Below, piece after piece: positions 25,831-33,898 of a stretch of DNA of 64,000 nucleotides. A program made the position numbers and the translations under genes. The notes under the pieces were generated by a model, which did no database searches, had not been told where the DNA came from, and was given only the letters and a program-made list of their open reading frames with translations. This DNA comes from Streptomyces sp. CA-210063 (GTDB lineage Bacteria > Actinomycetota > Actinomycetes > Streptomycetales > Streptomycetaceae). Within the stretch, counting starts at the first letter, position 1; every line of letters starts with the position of its first letter. Where the stretch lies: contig NZ_CP102512.1 in assembly GCF_024612015.1 (NCBI RefSeq), positions 1,364,001 to 1,428,000 on the forward strand. The letters run 5' to 3'.

Positions 25831-26514
25831 TCACCTCTCGGGTGAGGGCACCACGCTCAGATGGCCGGCGGTGGCGAGCCGGGAACGGCGCGGCCTGCGG
25901 GCGGGTTCGGACGGGCGGCCCACCTCGCGCAGGACGAGGGTCATCCGGGTGTAGCCGAGGTCGAGGAGGGTGTCGGGGGTCTCGCCGACGACCCGGCAGT
26001 CGGTGGCGCCCCAGCGCGGGTCGGGGTGGACCACGGGGCGTACGGCGCCGTCGTGCCGGACGGCGCCGGGGCCGACCGTGCGGAGCCAGTGCGGGAGGCC
26101 GTGGCGGTAGGCGGCCTCCATGATGGGGTCCTGGGCGATGTCCCGGCGGATGGACTGCAGGCCCCGGTCCTGGGCGTGCCGCTCCACGGCGGTGGCGAAG
26201 TGGGCGAGCATCGGCAGGCACCAGCTGGACTCGTGGTCGCCGAGGACCGTGGCGGCGTCCGGGTGGAAGAGCACGAAGCGGAGGAAGTTGTCGCCCGGCA
26301 TGGCCGTCGGATGCGGTCCCACGCCGCCGAAGAGCGCCTGGAACGCGGAGTTGGCCAGGACGACGTCCCAGCGGTGGTCGAGGACGACGGACGGGAACGG
26401 AACGGACTCCAGCAGCGTGGCGTAGTCCTGGAGGTACGCCTGTGCTTCCTGGGCTTCGAGACTGTCGGGGACGGCCCGCGGTACCGACCGCTGCCCTCCT
26501 GCCTGATATGCCAT
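25831..26514 (-). CDS. MmyB-type ligand-binding domain protein lacking an HTH
   Basis: This 227-residue protein matches the C-terminal ligand-binding (PAS-like) domain of MmyB-type transcription regulators: VPDSLEAQEAQAYLQDYATL, FPSVVLDHRWDVVLANSAFQ, NFLRFVLFHPDAATVL, and a C-terminal WGATDCRVVGETPDTLLDLG. Typical MmyB regulators carry about 80 residues of HTH ahead of this domain. Here the protein starts right at the sensor domain, so it cannot bind DNA by that route. It is divergent from an EspR-like HTH gene, and it may sense a small molecule for that regulator. This is inference. Confidence 0.75.
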   Translation of the reverse strand: MAYQAGGQRSVPRAVPDSLEAQEAQAYLQDYATLLESVPFPSVVLDHRWDVVLANSAFQALFGGVGPHPTAMPGDNFLRFVLFHPDAATVLGDHESSWCLPMLAHFATAVERHAQDRGLQSIRRDIAQDPIMEAAYRHGLPHWLRTVGPGAVRHDGAVRPVVHPDPRWGATDCRVVGETPDTLLDLGYTRMTLVLREVGRPSEPARRPRRSRLATAGHLSVVPSPER

Positions 26515-26585
26515 CGGGAGGTCACCCCTCTTGCCTATGCGGCCTTCACGCGGCGCCTTGATCCTGCTGCCCCGGGCGGAGTCGT

Positions 26586-26646
26586 GTCAACTATCGTGGC
26601 ATTTGGCGTCGGTTGACGGCTGAATCTCGCCACAGTTGTGGCGAGA
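26586..26646. promoter_or_regulatory. Palindromic operator region between divergent regulators
   Basis: TCTCGCCACA (26625-26634) and TGTGGCGAGA (26637-26646) form a perfect inverted repeat with a 2-bp spacer. A second inverted pair, GTCAAC (26586-26591) and GTTGAC (26612-26617), lies beside it. Both sit in the 274-bp region between the MmyB-domain gene and the EspR-like gene and are candidate autoregulatory sites. Confidence 0.65.
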
Positions 26647-26788
26647 CCTGGATGTGAGTTCGACCGAACCGCTAGTCTCCCCGCAGTTCACGGTGTACTT
26701 GCCGGGACCAGGGTCTCGCGCCAGGCTTGGATCCACGGATTCCGCAGTACCGCGAAATTGGCCTGAGAGAGACGTAGGAGATCTGTCG

Positions 26789-27445
26789 GTGACGGATGGC
26801 TTCGAGGTTCCGGACGCCGCGGCGACGGTTCTGCTGCCGGCCGTCGTGGCCCGTGTCACCGCGCTCGCGGACAAGCTGCGGGTGGCGCACGCGGAGGTCT
26901 TCGACACCCGACGGCTGTCGGTCGCGTCCGGTGTGCCGGAAGCCGTGGTGAAGGCGCTGCTGAGCGGGCAGCGCGCCGGGGAGCCGGACGTCCAGGCCCG
27001 TTTTCTGCAGCGCCTGGACCTGCTGCGACGCACCAGACTCAAGCCCAACGGCCGTAAGTACACCCAGCAGGAGATCGCCGACGGCGCGGGCATGTCGCGC
27101 CAGCAGGCGGGCGCCCTGATCAACGGAGACCGGCGCCCCACGATGGAGCACTGCGACGCCATCCAGCGTTTCTTCAGAGTGCACGCCGGTTTCCTCACCG
27201 CCGAGGATCCCGAGGCGCTGGCGAGCGCCCTGATGCGGACCGAGCAGGAGCTTCTCCAGCAGCTCGCCGACCGTGAGCGCGCGGCCGCCGAGGCCGCCGA
27301 CGACCCGTTGCAGCGGCTGCTGCAGAACCACGGTGTGCGCTCCATCGCCTGGCGGGCGGCCCAGCTGCCCACCGACCAGCACCGCGACAAGGTGGCGGAG
27401 TGGCTGGACATGCTGCTGGAGAGCGTCAAGCGGCCCGAGTCCTGA
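26789..27445 (+). CDS. EspR-like HTH (XRE) transcription regulator
   Basis: This 218-residue regulator resembles mycobacterial EspR. It has an extended HTH (YTQQEIADGAGMSRQQAGAL, INGDRRPTMEHCDAIQRFFR) and a C-terminal dimerisation helix region (GVRSIAWRAAQLPTDQHRDK). The N-terminal part repeats a related helical unit (RRLSVASGVPEAVVKALLSG). The GTG at 26789 follows GTAGGAG; an in-frame extension to 26636 crosses the operator and is rejected. An ImmA/IrrE peptidase gene follows after 13 bp. In other bacteria, ImmA/IrrE proteases cleave or inactivate the paired XRE repressor, so this is a probable repressor/antirepressor pair. Confidence 0.83.
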   Translation: MTDGFEVPDAAATVLLPAVVARVTALADKLRVAHAEVFDTRRLSVASGVPEAVVKALLSGQRAGEPDVQARFLQRLDLLRRTRLKPNGRKYTQQEIADGAGMSRQQAGALINGDRRPTMEHCDAIQRFFRVHAGFLTAEDPEALASALMRTEQELLQQLADRERAAAEAADDPLQRLLQNHGVRSIAWRAAQLPTDQHRDKVAEWLDMLLESVKRPES

Positions 27446-27458
27446 CCGGGGGAGATCT

Positions 27459-28007
27459 GTGGGCATCGGAAAGGAAATGCGCCGTCTGTGCGGCGAGTTG
27501 GTCGGCGAACTCACCCTGTCGGCACCGGCGGACCCCGCCGACCTCTACGGGGCCCTGTGCGACGCCATGAGCAGACGCCGCGGCCGCCCCGTCCACTACC
27601 GCACGGCCGCGTTCCCACCGGGCACGGCCAGCGGGCTGTGGCTGGACATGGCCGAGCAGGACCTGGTCGTCATCGAGGAACGCACCGCTCCCGACCACCA
27701 GTTGGTGATCCTCGGCCACGAGCTGTGGCACATGCAGGCCGGGCACTGCGGCCAGCATGTGGAGGGTGCCGCGGTCGCCGCGCGCTTATTGAGCCGGGAC
27801 GCCGATCTGCGGGCGGCCGTGCTGAAGGTCGCCGCCCGTACCCGTTTCGACCTGGCGGACGAGCAGGACGCCGAGAGCTTCGGACTGCTGCTGGCCAGCA
27901 AGTGCCGTACCTGGCTCGCCGGTTCGGCGCTGCGCGGGCCCGTGGGCCGCGATCACCTGGCCGGCCGTATCGGGGCCTCGCTGGGTTACCGCGGGCCGCA
28001 GGGCTGA
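27459..28007 (+). CDS. ImmA/IrrE-type zinc metallopeptidase with a TTA codon
   Basis: This 182-residue predicted gluzincin has the HExxH motif in LVILGHELWHMQAGH (near residue 90). The start is GTG 27459, with GGGGAG upstream. It is 13 bp from the EspR-like regulator gene and is probably its protease or co-regulator. Codon 110 (27786-27788) is TTA, the rare leucine codon read only by the bldA tRNA in Streptomyces; the adjacent Leu codon is TTG. The downstream membrane protein gene is 30 bp away, so a block at the TTA could affect the whole operon. Confidence 0.83.
   Translation: MGIGKEMRRLCGELVGELTLSAPADPADLYGALCDAMSRRRGRPVHYRTAAFPPGTASGLWLDMAEQDLVVIEERTAPDHQLVILGHELWHMQAGHCGQHVEGAAVAARLLSRDADLRAAVLKVAARTRFDLADEQDAESFGLLLASKCRTWLAGSALRGPVGRDHLAGRIGASLGYRGPQG
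27786..27788 (+). promoter_or_regulatory. TTA (bldA-dependent) codon in the ImmA/IrrE gene
   Basis: The in-frame TTA is Leu110, in the context CGC TTA TTG. In Streptomyces such codons tie translation to development through the bldA tRNA. One other in-frame TTA was noticed in the intact genes of this window. Confidence 0.8.
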
Positions 28008-28037
28008 GCGGGCCGGAAACGCCGAGACGCCGAAGAC

Positions 28038-29246
28038 ATGAACGGGTCCAGCTACTACCTTCCGGCCGCCGCGATGACGATCGCCCTCGCCCTCAAGACG
28101 CCCGCGCTGCTGCGGAACTGGGGCGACCCCCTGATCAGGTCCGTGTGCGCCCTGATGACGCTGGCCGCCCTGGTCTTCTTCTTCGCCGCACCGCCGACGA
28201 TCACCGAGCTCAACCGCGCCACCGGCGTCACGAACATCTCGGCGGCCGTGGTCTATCTGCTGCTGAGCGCGTTCAGCGGCTCCTGCCTGGTGCTGATCAC
28301 CTACTGGCGCGGCGGCCCGCCCGAGACCACACGCCGCCTCTCACGCCGCTGGATCGCCGGATACGGCGGGGTGTGCGTGGCGATCGTGCTGCTGTTCGTG
28401 CTCGGCGACGCTCCCGTGGAGCGGGTGCGGGACTTCGACACGTACTACGCCAACACCCCGTTCCTGCGCGAGATGATCGTGCTGTATCTGACCGGGTTCA
28501 CCGTCGCGGGCGTGGCGATGAACGTGATGTGCTGGCGCTGGGCGCTCCAGGTACGCGGCTGGCTGCGTGCCGGGCTGCTGATCATCGCGTTCGGCTTCCT
28601 GGTCAACGTCCCGTTCGCGGCGGTCAAGCTGATCGCCGTGGCAACCCGCTGGCAGGGCGGGAACCTGGACTACCTGAGCACCTACGTCGCCCCTCTGCTG
28701 TCGTCCGCCGGCGCGCAGGTGTGCGCGCTGGGCTTCTGTCTGCCGCTGGCCGGGGAGCGCATCGGCGACTCCTGGACCACCTGGTCCATGTACCGTCGGC
28801 TCGGCCCGCTGTGGCGGGAGTTGCGCCCCGTCTGGGCCCGGGCGAGCCACGAGGTGCGGATCTCCTGGTGGGCGCCGGCCCAGCTCCAGATGACGCAGCG
28901 GGAGTCCGACATCCACGACGGCATGCTCAGCCTGTACCCGTACTTCGACTCCGAGGTGCGGGCCAAGGCGTACGACGCGGCCGTCGCGTCGGGCTCCGAG
29001 CCCGTCCAGGCGCGGGCCGAGGCCGACGCGGCGATGGTGACGGCGGCGGTGCGGGCCCTGGCCGACGACCCGGAGGGCCGGGTCATCAGCTCCGCGGTCG
29101 CCGACGCCCCCGCCCCGCGCGCCGGGAACCCCCGTGACCTCGTACGGATGTCCATCGCCCTGCGTCAGTCACCCGTTGTAGCGGCCGCCCGTGAATGGGC
29201 GGCCGCGACCAGGTCAGAGAGCGACTTCCATGAGCGAACCCGTTAG
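28038..29246 (+). CDS. MAB_1171c-type integral membrane protein
   Basis: This 402-residue membrane protein has about seven hydrophobic segments in the first 250 residues, followed by a cytoplasmic domain (YRRLGPLWRELRPVWARASH, RRESDIHDG-like QRESDIHDGMLSLYPYF). This matches the actinobacterial MAB_1171c family, annotated as putative transporters but uncharacterised. The family commonly occurs beside XRE and ImmA/IrrE genes, as here. It lies 30 bp from the peptidase and overlaps the FAD monooxygenase start by 17 bp, so the four genes form one operon. Export or sensing of a hydrophobic product is an inference. Confidence 0.75.
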   Translation: MNGSSYYLPAAAMTIALALKTPALLRNWGDPLIRSVCALMTLAALVFFFAAPPTITELNRATGVTNISAAVVYLLLSAFSGSCLVLITYWRGGPPETTRRLSRRWIAGYGGVCVAIVLLFVLGDAPVERVRDFDTYYANTPFLREMIVLYLTGFTVAGVAMNVMCWRWALQVRGWLRAGLLIIAFGFLVNVPFAAVKLIAVATRWQGGNLDYLSTYVAPLLSSAGAQVCALGFCLPLAGERIGDSWTTWSMYRRLGPLWRELRPVWARASHEVRISWWAPAQLQMTQRESDIHDGMLSLYPYFDSEVRAKAYDAAVASGSEPVQARAEADAAMVTAAVRALADDPEGRVISSAVADAPAPRAGNPRDLVRMSIALRQSPVVAAAREWAAATRSESDFHERTR

Positions 29247-30657
29247 AGGCCCAGGCGACACCTCGGTCACGACTCCCCGGCGTGCCGTCGTCGTCGGCGC
29301 GGGGCTGGCCGGCCTGTTGGCCGCCGCCGCGCTGCGCGACCACGCCGAGGTCACCGTCGTCGAGCGTGACGCGCTGCCCGAGGGGCCGGAGCCCCGCAAG
29401 GGCGTGCCGCAGGCCCGCCACGCCCACCTGCTGTGGTCCGGTGGGGCCCGGGCGATGGAGGAACTGCTGCCGGGGGTCACGGACGCCTGGCTGACGGCCG
29501 GCGCCCGGCGCATCCCGCTGCCGACCGGTCTGGTCTCGCTGTCGCCCCAGGGCTGGGTGCGGCGCTGGCCGGAGATGGAGTTCATGATCGCGTGCAGCCG
29601 CGATCTGCTGGAGTCGGTCGTCCGCGCCCATCTCCTCGCCGGCCCCCGGGTCACCGTGCTCGACCGCACCGAGATCCTGGGCCTGGAGGGCGACGCCTCA
29701 CGGGTCACCGGGATACGGGTCCGTCCCGCCGAGGGCGAGGAGCGGGTGCTGGCCGCCGACCTGGTGGTGGACGCCGCCGGGCGTGGCTCGCGGGGCACCG
29801 CCTGGCTCGACGCGCTCGGGGTCGCGCCGGCGCCTATGGAGGAGGTCGACTCGGGGCTCGTGTACGCCAGCCGGATCTTCCGGGCGCCCGCGGGCACCGA
29901 GGAGTACCCGGTGGTCAATGTGCAGCCGAACGGGGCGGAGCCGGTGCCGGGGCGCAGCGCGACCCTGGTGCCCATAGAGGGCAGGCGCTGGCTGGTCACG
30001 CTGTCGGGCACCCGAGGGGGGCAGCCGACCGCGCTCGCCGAGGAGTTCGAGGAGTTCGCACGCGACATCAGACACCCGGTCGTCGGCGAGCTGATCTCCC
30101 GCGCCGAGCCCCTGACGGACGTCGTGGTCACGCGCAGCACGATCAACCGGCGGCGCTTCTTCGAGAAGGTGTCCGACTGGCCCGACGGCTTCGTCGCGAT
30201 CGGCGACACGGTCGCCACGTACAACCCGATCTACGGTCACGGCATGTCGGTCGCCGCCCAGGGTGCCGTCGCGCTGCGCGAGCGGGTCGCCGAGCACGGC
30301 CTCATGGCGCCGGGGCTCGCGCGCCGGGTCCAGAAGGCCGTGGCGGTGCCGGTGAACCTCGCCTGGGAGCTGGCCACCGGGGCGGACATCCGTTACCCCG
30401 AGGCGATCGGCAAGCAGCCGAACGCCCTGCGGAAGTTGTTCGGCCGCTATGTGGAGCGGCTGGTGCGGACCGCGCTCGGGCGGCCCCTGGTCTGCAGGGC
30501 GTACCTCGGCGTGGTCACCCTCACCGAGCCGATCGGGGCCCTCGTCAGACCGGAGGTCGTCCTGGCGGTGCTGCGCGGCCCGGTCAAATCCCCGCTGACG
30601 GAGCCACCGCTGACGGAGCGTGAGCGGGAGACGGTCATGGGTCCGGCTCAGAAGTAG
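29230..30657 (+). CDS. FAD-dependent monooxygenase/oxidoreductase
   Basis: This 475-residue flavoprotein has an N-terminal FAD-binding Rossmann motif (VVVGAGLAGLLAAAALRD), a second motif VVDAAGRGSRGTAWL, and the GD-type FAD ribose-binding motif FVAIGDTVATYNPIYGHGMS. It resembles geranylgeranyl-reductase-like or epoxidase-like flavoproteins of Streptomyces rather than primary-metabolism enzymes. The ATG at 29230 lies inside the end of the preceding gene, showing translational coupling. The prenyl synthase 2.5 kb away makes a polyprenyl chain a plausible substrate; this is inference. Confidence 0.83.
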   Translation: MSEPVRGPGDTSVTTPRRAVVVGAGLAGLLAAAALRDHAEVTVVERDALPEGPEPRKGVPQARHAHLLWSGGARAMEELLPGVTDAWLTAGARRIPLPTGLVSLSPQGWVRRWPEMEFMIACSRDLLESVVRAHLLAGPRVTVLDRTEILGLEGDASRVTGIRVRPAEGEERVLAADLVVDAAGRGSRGTAWLDALGVAPAPMEEVDSGLVYASRIFRAPAGTEEYPVVNVQPNGAEPVPGRSATLVPIEGRRWLVTLSGTRGGQPTALAEEFEEFARDIRHPVVGELISRAEPLTDVVVTRSTINRRRFFEKVSDWPDGFVAIGDTVATYNPIYGHGMSVAAQGAVALRERVAEHGLMAPGLARRVQKAVAVPVNLAWELATGADIRYPEAIGKQPNALRKLFGRYVERLVRTALGRPLVCRAYLGVVTLTEPIGALVRPEVVLAVLRGPVKSPLTEPPLTERERETVMGPAQK

Positions 30658-30663
30658 TCGGCC

Positions 30664-31707
30664 TCACGTCGCGCTGCGCTCGCTCGCCTCTCTCATCTCC
30701 CGCTCCCGGGCGTGGTTGCGGGCGTCGTCCGGCCGGCCGGCGGCCGTGCCCGGGCGGCCCTCGACGAGGAGATCGCGCCAGTGTTCGCGGCTCCAGTCGG
30801 CCGGGCGCGTGGTGCGGGTGAACTCCTCGACGAGGGCGAGGAAGCGGGCGGGGTCGGTGTGGAACGGGAAGTGCCCGGCGCCCTCGAAGATCTCCAGCCG
30901 GCTGCCGGGCATCGCCTCGTGGGCGCCGTGGGCGTGCCGCACCGGCACCACGCTGTCCCGGTCGCCCCACATCAGCATCGTGGGCATGCCCTCGGTGAGA
31001 TAGCAGCGGTCGAGCATGGTCACCGCCTGACCGCGCCAGTCGACGACGGCGCGCAGGGTGCGGATGAAGGCGCTGCGGGAGGTGGCGTCGGGCAGCGCGT
31101 CGACGAGGGTGAGCAACTCCGGGGCGTCCTGGCCGAGATCGGTGTCGAGGAGCTTCATCAGCCGGGCGAACAGGCCCACTTGGAGCCGCATGCCCGGCAA
31201 CCGCAGGGTGGACAGCAGCAGATGGGCGCCGGGCAGCGACACCGCCCGCAGCACCGGGTTGACCTCGCGGCCCACTCCCCCGGCGCTGACCAGGATCAGC
31301 CGCTCGGTGCGCTCGGGGAACTGGTAGGCGAACTGCATGGCGACACCGCCGCCGAGCGAGTGCCCGACGAGGGTGGCGGACTCGATGCCGAGCGCGGTGA
31401 GCAGATCCCGCACCCCGTTGGCGTACGCGGCCACCGAGTAGTCGGCGCGTGGCTTGTCGGAGGCACCGTGGCCCAACAGGTCCGGCGCGATCACCGTGTG
31501 GGTGCGGGCGAGGTCGGGGATCAGCTCGGCCCAGGTCGCCGAGGAGTCGCCGATGCCGTGGATGAGGACGAGCGCCGGGCCCTGGCCGGCCATGCGGTAG
31601 GCGCGCCGGTAGCCGTGGACGACACGGTGTCCGAGCTTCAGCTCTCCGGCACCCACCGAGCGCAGCCGTGCGCCGTGCGGGGGGTGTCGGCGCGGGACGT
31701 CCGCCAT
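30664..31707 (-). CDS. Alpha/beta hydrolase
   Basis: This 347-residue alpha/beta hydrolase has the oxyanion motif LIHGIGDSSATW, the DLLGHGASDKP strand, the nucleophile elbow VGHSLGGGVAMQ, a catalytic Asp in MLMWGDRDSVVP and His in EGAGHFPFHTDP. A basic, Arg-rich tail follows. It is preceded by GAAGGGAGGCGG, a strong ribosome binding site. It is convergent with the FAD oxidoreductase (6-bp gap). The family includes esterases, lactonases and haloperoxidase-like hydrolases; the substrate is unknown. Confidence 0.85.
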   Translation of the reverse strand: MADVPRRHPPHGARLRSVGAGELKLGHRVVHGYRRAYRMAGQGPALVLIHGIGDSSATWAELIPDLARTHTVIAPDLLGHGASDKPRADYSVAAYANGVRDLLTALGIESATLVGHSLGGGVAMQFAYQFPERTERLILVSAGGVGREVNPVLRAVSLPGAHLLLSTLRLPGMRLQVGLFARLMKLLDTDLGQDAPELLTLVDALPDATSRSAFIRTLRAVVDWRGQAVTMLDRCYLTEGMPTMLMWGDRDSVVPVRHAHGAHEAMPGSRLEIFEGAGHFPFHTDPARFLALVEEFTRTTRPADWSREHWRDLLVEGRPGTAAGRPDDARNHAREREMREASERSAT

Positions 31708-31937
31708 GGGCCGCCTCCCTTCACCGGGCTCTCGGCAAAGGCGGCCGAAAGCACTTTCACTCCAGCGTAGGGCGCCCGTCCCACCCGGTATTTCGGCCAG
31801 GTTTCTCTTCCGCTAACCGAGCGAACCCCCGCCCGGGAGAACGGGATTGTCAGTGGTGGACGGCAAGCTGGAGGTGTGCCACCCGTATGCCGGGGCGGCA
31901 CGCAGTCTCACCGATCCGACCAGGGGAGAGCCGTTCG

Positions 31938-32165
31938 ATGCCGACCGCCGTACTGACCGACCGCGAGCGCGCCGCCGTGCAGGCCTATCTGCGGCTGCTG
32001 GGGACCGTACGAGCCGCCTTCGACGGGCCGCCGGAGTCACGCCGACCACCCGTGGTGCCGCCGACCGCGCTCGCCGAGGCCGAGCGGGCGCTGGCGGCGG
32101 CCGGGCTGGCGGGCAACGAGGAGGAGTTCTTCCGGCTGCTGCGGAGTTGGTGCCCGGAGGTCTGA
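31938..32165 (+). CDS. Small hypothetical protein, acyl-CoA carboxylase epsilon-like
   Basis: This 75-residue protein starts at ATG 31938 with GGGGAG upstream. It has a helical N-terminus (LTDRERAAVQAYLRLLGTVR), a Pro-rich middle and an Ala/Glu-rich C-terminal helix (ALAEAERALAAAGL, EEEFFRLLRSW). It has the size and two-helix layout of acyl-CoA carboxylase epsilon subunits but lacks a clear family signature, so that comparison is weak. It stands alone between the divergent alpha/beta hydrolase and the convergent prenyl synthase. Confidence 0.6.
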   Translation: MPTAVLTDRERAAVQAYLRLLGTVRAAFDGPPESRRPPVVPPTALAEAERALAAAGLAGNEEEFFRLLRSWCPEV

Positions 32166-32225
32166 GAGTTCTGCCGTGAAGCGGCGGTCCGCCGGGGTTC
32201 CGGCGGACCGCCGCAGGGTCCTGGC

Positions 32226-33197
32226 CTACGTCAGACACATCCCGGCGGCCTGGTCGACGAGCTGCCGCAGGGCGGGCAAGTAGGTCTCGTCGCCGCCCAG
32301 TTCGTCGAGGAGGCGGTACGCCTCGTCGCGGAACGCGCAGAGATCCTTCTCGAAGCGCCGGAGAACGGGCGGGGCGAGCAGGGTCGCGCGGAGTTCCGCC
32401 CGGGCCTGTTCGGAACCGCGCGCGGCGTCGCTGAGTTCCGCGAGACGCGCCCTGGATTCGGGTGGTGTCTCTTCCAGGGCGCAGGCGAGGAGATAGGTCA
32501 CCGTGCCGTTGAGCAGGTCCTCGTCGCGGCCGGAGAGAAGGTCCTCCTGGTCGTTGAAGAGCTGCCAGAGAATGCCGAAGACGTCGCCGAATTCCCGCCA
32601 CCGCTCGGTCCGCTCGGTCCCGGCGCCGGACACCATCGCGGCCATCGCCGTGATCATTCCGAAGGGCGCGCCGGATTTCCCGCGATAGGCGGCGACGACC
32701 GCGTCCCGCGAGGCATTCTCCACATCGCCGCGCAGATCCCTCAACTGGCCTTCCACGGCGTCGATCCAGCAGTTGACGATCTCACCGGTGAGGGCGTTGC
32801 GCACCGCGTCCGGCACCGGCTGGGCCTGAACGACCCTGATGGGAAGGGCCTGTCCGCTGAGGACGGACGCCAACAGCGCCTCGTCCGTGCCGAGTCCGTC
32901 GGGTGTGTGCGCGCCGTGGCCGTCGGCGAGGTCGTCGAGATAGCACGCGGAGGTCCACCACAGGACATGCACGGCCGACAGGGGAACGGCCGGTCCCCAC
33001 GTGCCCGTCTCGGCGGCGTGCACGAGGAGCGGAAGGACGGACAGGGGGTATTTCATCTGCTGGTGGCCAAGGAGCCCGGATATGGATTTCCGTACCGCCG
33101 CGGACGACGGCCCGAGGTTCTCCAGAGCGGCCGCGATCTCCGCGTCGATGTCCGACGCGACCTGTCTGTGCAGATCTAAATAGGAAGGGAAGTTCAT
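32226..33197 (-). CDS. Isoprenyl (trans-prenyl) diphosphate synthase with a TTA codon
   Basis: This 323-residue class I isoprenoid synthase probably condenses isoprenyl diphosphates. The first Asp-rich motif is DDLADGHG (near residue 90) and the second is NDQEDLLSGRDEDL. The helical pattern KSGAPFGMITAMAAMVSG fits a polyprenyl synthase. Primary-metabolism enzymes have DDxxxxD in motif one; here it is DDxxD-like, as in ComQ-type and specialised enzymes. Codon 7 is TTA (33177-33179), a likely bldA switch. The start overlaps the stop of the phosphopantetheinyl transferase gene (ATGA), so the two are translationally coupled. Confidence 0.78.
   Translation of the reverse strand: MNFPSYLDLHRQVASDIDAEIAAALENLGPSSAAVRKSISGLLGHQQMKYPLSVLPLLVHAAETGTWGPAVPLSAVHVLWWTSACYLDDLADGHGAHTPDGLGTDEALLASVLSGQALPIRVVQAQPVPDAVRNALTGEIVNCWIDAVEGQLRDLRGDVENASRDAVVAAYRGKSGAPFGMITAMAAMVSGAGTERTERWREFGDVFGILWQLFNDQEDLLSGRDEDLLNGTVTYLLACALEETPPESRARLAELSDAARGSEQARAELRATLLAPPVLRRFEKDLCAFRDEAYRLLDELGGDETYLPALRQLVDQAAGMCLT
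33177..33179 (-). promoter_or_regulatory. TTA (bldA-dependent) codon 7 of the prenyl synthase
   Basis: The gene begins ATG AAC TTC CCT TCC TAT TTA. A TTA so close to the start is typical of bldA-controlled genes in Streptomyces and would shut translation off almost completely without the bldA tRNA. Confidence 0.8.
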
Positions 33198-33898
33198 CTG
33201 GCGTCCTCGGCTTCCATGGGGAAGGGAATCGAAACCGCCGTCGCCACCAGCCCCCGCCGGACGGTCCAGCGTCCGTCGAAGACACCGATGCGACGACCGT
33301 CCACCACCGGTCCGGGCACGAGGAGTTCGGCGCGCAGTCGGCCGGAGCGGCCGCCGGGGTCGACGGACACCTCGATGTCGGCCTCCGAGAAGTCCAGCCA
33401 CCGCCCGGTGAGGGGGAACCACGCCTTGTAGACGGACTCCTTGGCACTGAACAGCAGCCGGTCCCAGTGGACCGAGGGGTGGTCGGCGGTCAGCCGGCGC
33501 AGTCGGGTCTCCTCCGCGGGGAGCGCGATGGCCGTCAGGACACCCTCGGGCAGGGCGTCATGGGGCTCGGCGTCGATGCCGAGGGAGGCGAGGTCGGCGG
33601 CGCGGACCAGTGCGGCGGCCGCGTACCCCTCGCAGTGGGTCATGCTGCCGGTCAGCCCTTCCGGCCAGCCGGGGGCGCCGCGCTCGCCGGGCACTATCGC
33701 CCGCGGCGGAACGCCGAGCTTCTCCATGGCCCGCCGGGCGCAGGCGCGTACGACGGTGAACTCGCGGCGCCGCTTGGCCACCGCACGCGCCACGACCGCC
33801 TCCTCCTCGGGGTACAGCTCGATCCCCTCGGCCGCGGCCGGGTCATCCGCGTGCGCCTCCACGACCACGACCGACCCCGGGAGCAGCTCCTCGATCAC
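33194..33898 (-). CDS. 4'-phosphopantetheinyl transferase (Sfp type)
   Basis: This 234-residue Sfp-type transferase attaches phosphopantetheine from CoA to carrier proteins. Family signatures: SLGIDAEPHDAL (Mg-binding) and LLFSAKESVYKAWFP, plus GSMTHCEGYAAAAL upstream. I chose GTG 33898, which gives the typical start VIEELLPGSVVVVEAH; the longer frame above it lies in the neighbouring phosphoesterase gene. Its 5' end overlaps that gene by 56 bp and its 3' end overlaps the prenyl synthase start. No polyketide or peptide synthase is in the window, so it probably serves carriers elsewhere or has been recruited for this locus. Confidence 0.88.
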   Translation of the reverse strand: MIEELLPGSVVVVEAHADDPAAAEGIELYPEEEAVVARAVAKRRREFTVVRACARRAMEKLGVPPRAIVPGERGAPGWPEGLTGSMTHCEGYAAAALVRAADLASLGIDAEPHDALPEGVLTAIALPAEETRLRRLTADHPSVHWDRLLFSAKESVYKAWFPLTGRWLDFSEADIEVSVDPGGRSGRLRAELLVPGPVVDGRRIGVFDGRWTVRRGLVATAVSIPFPMEAEDAR

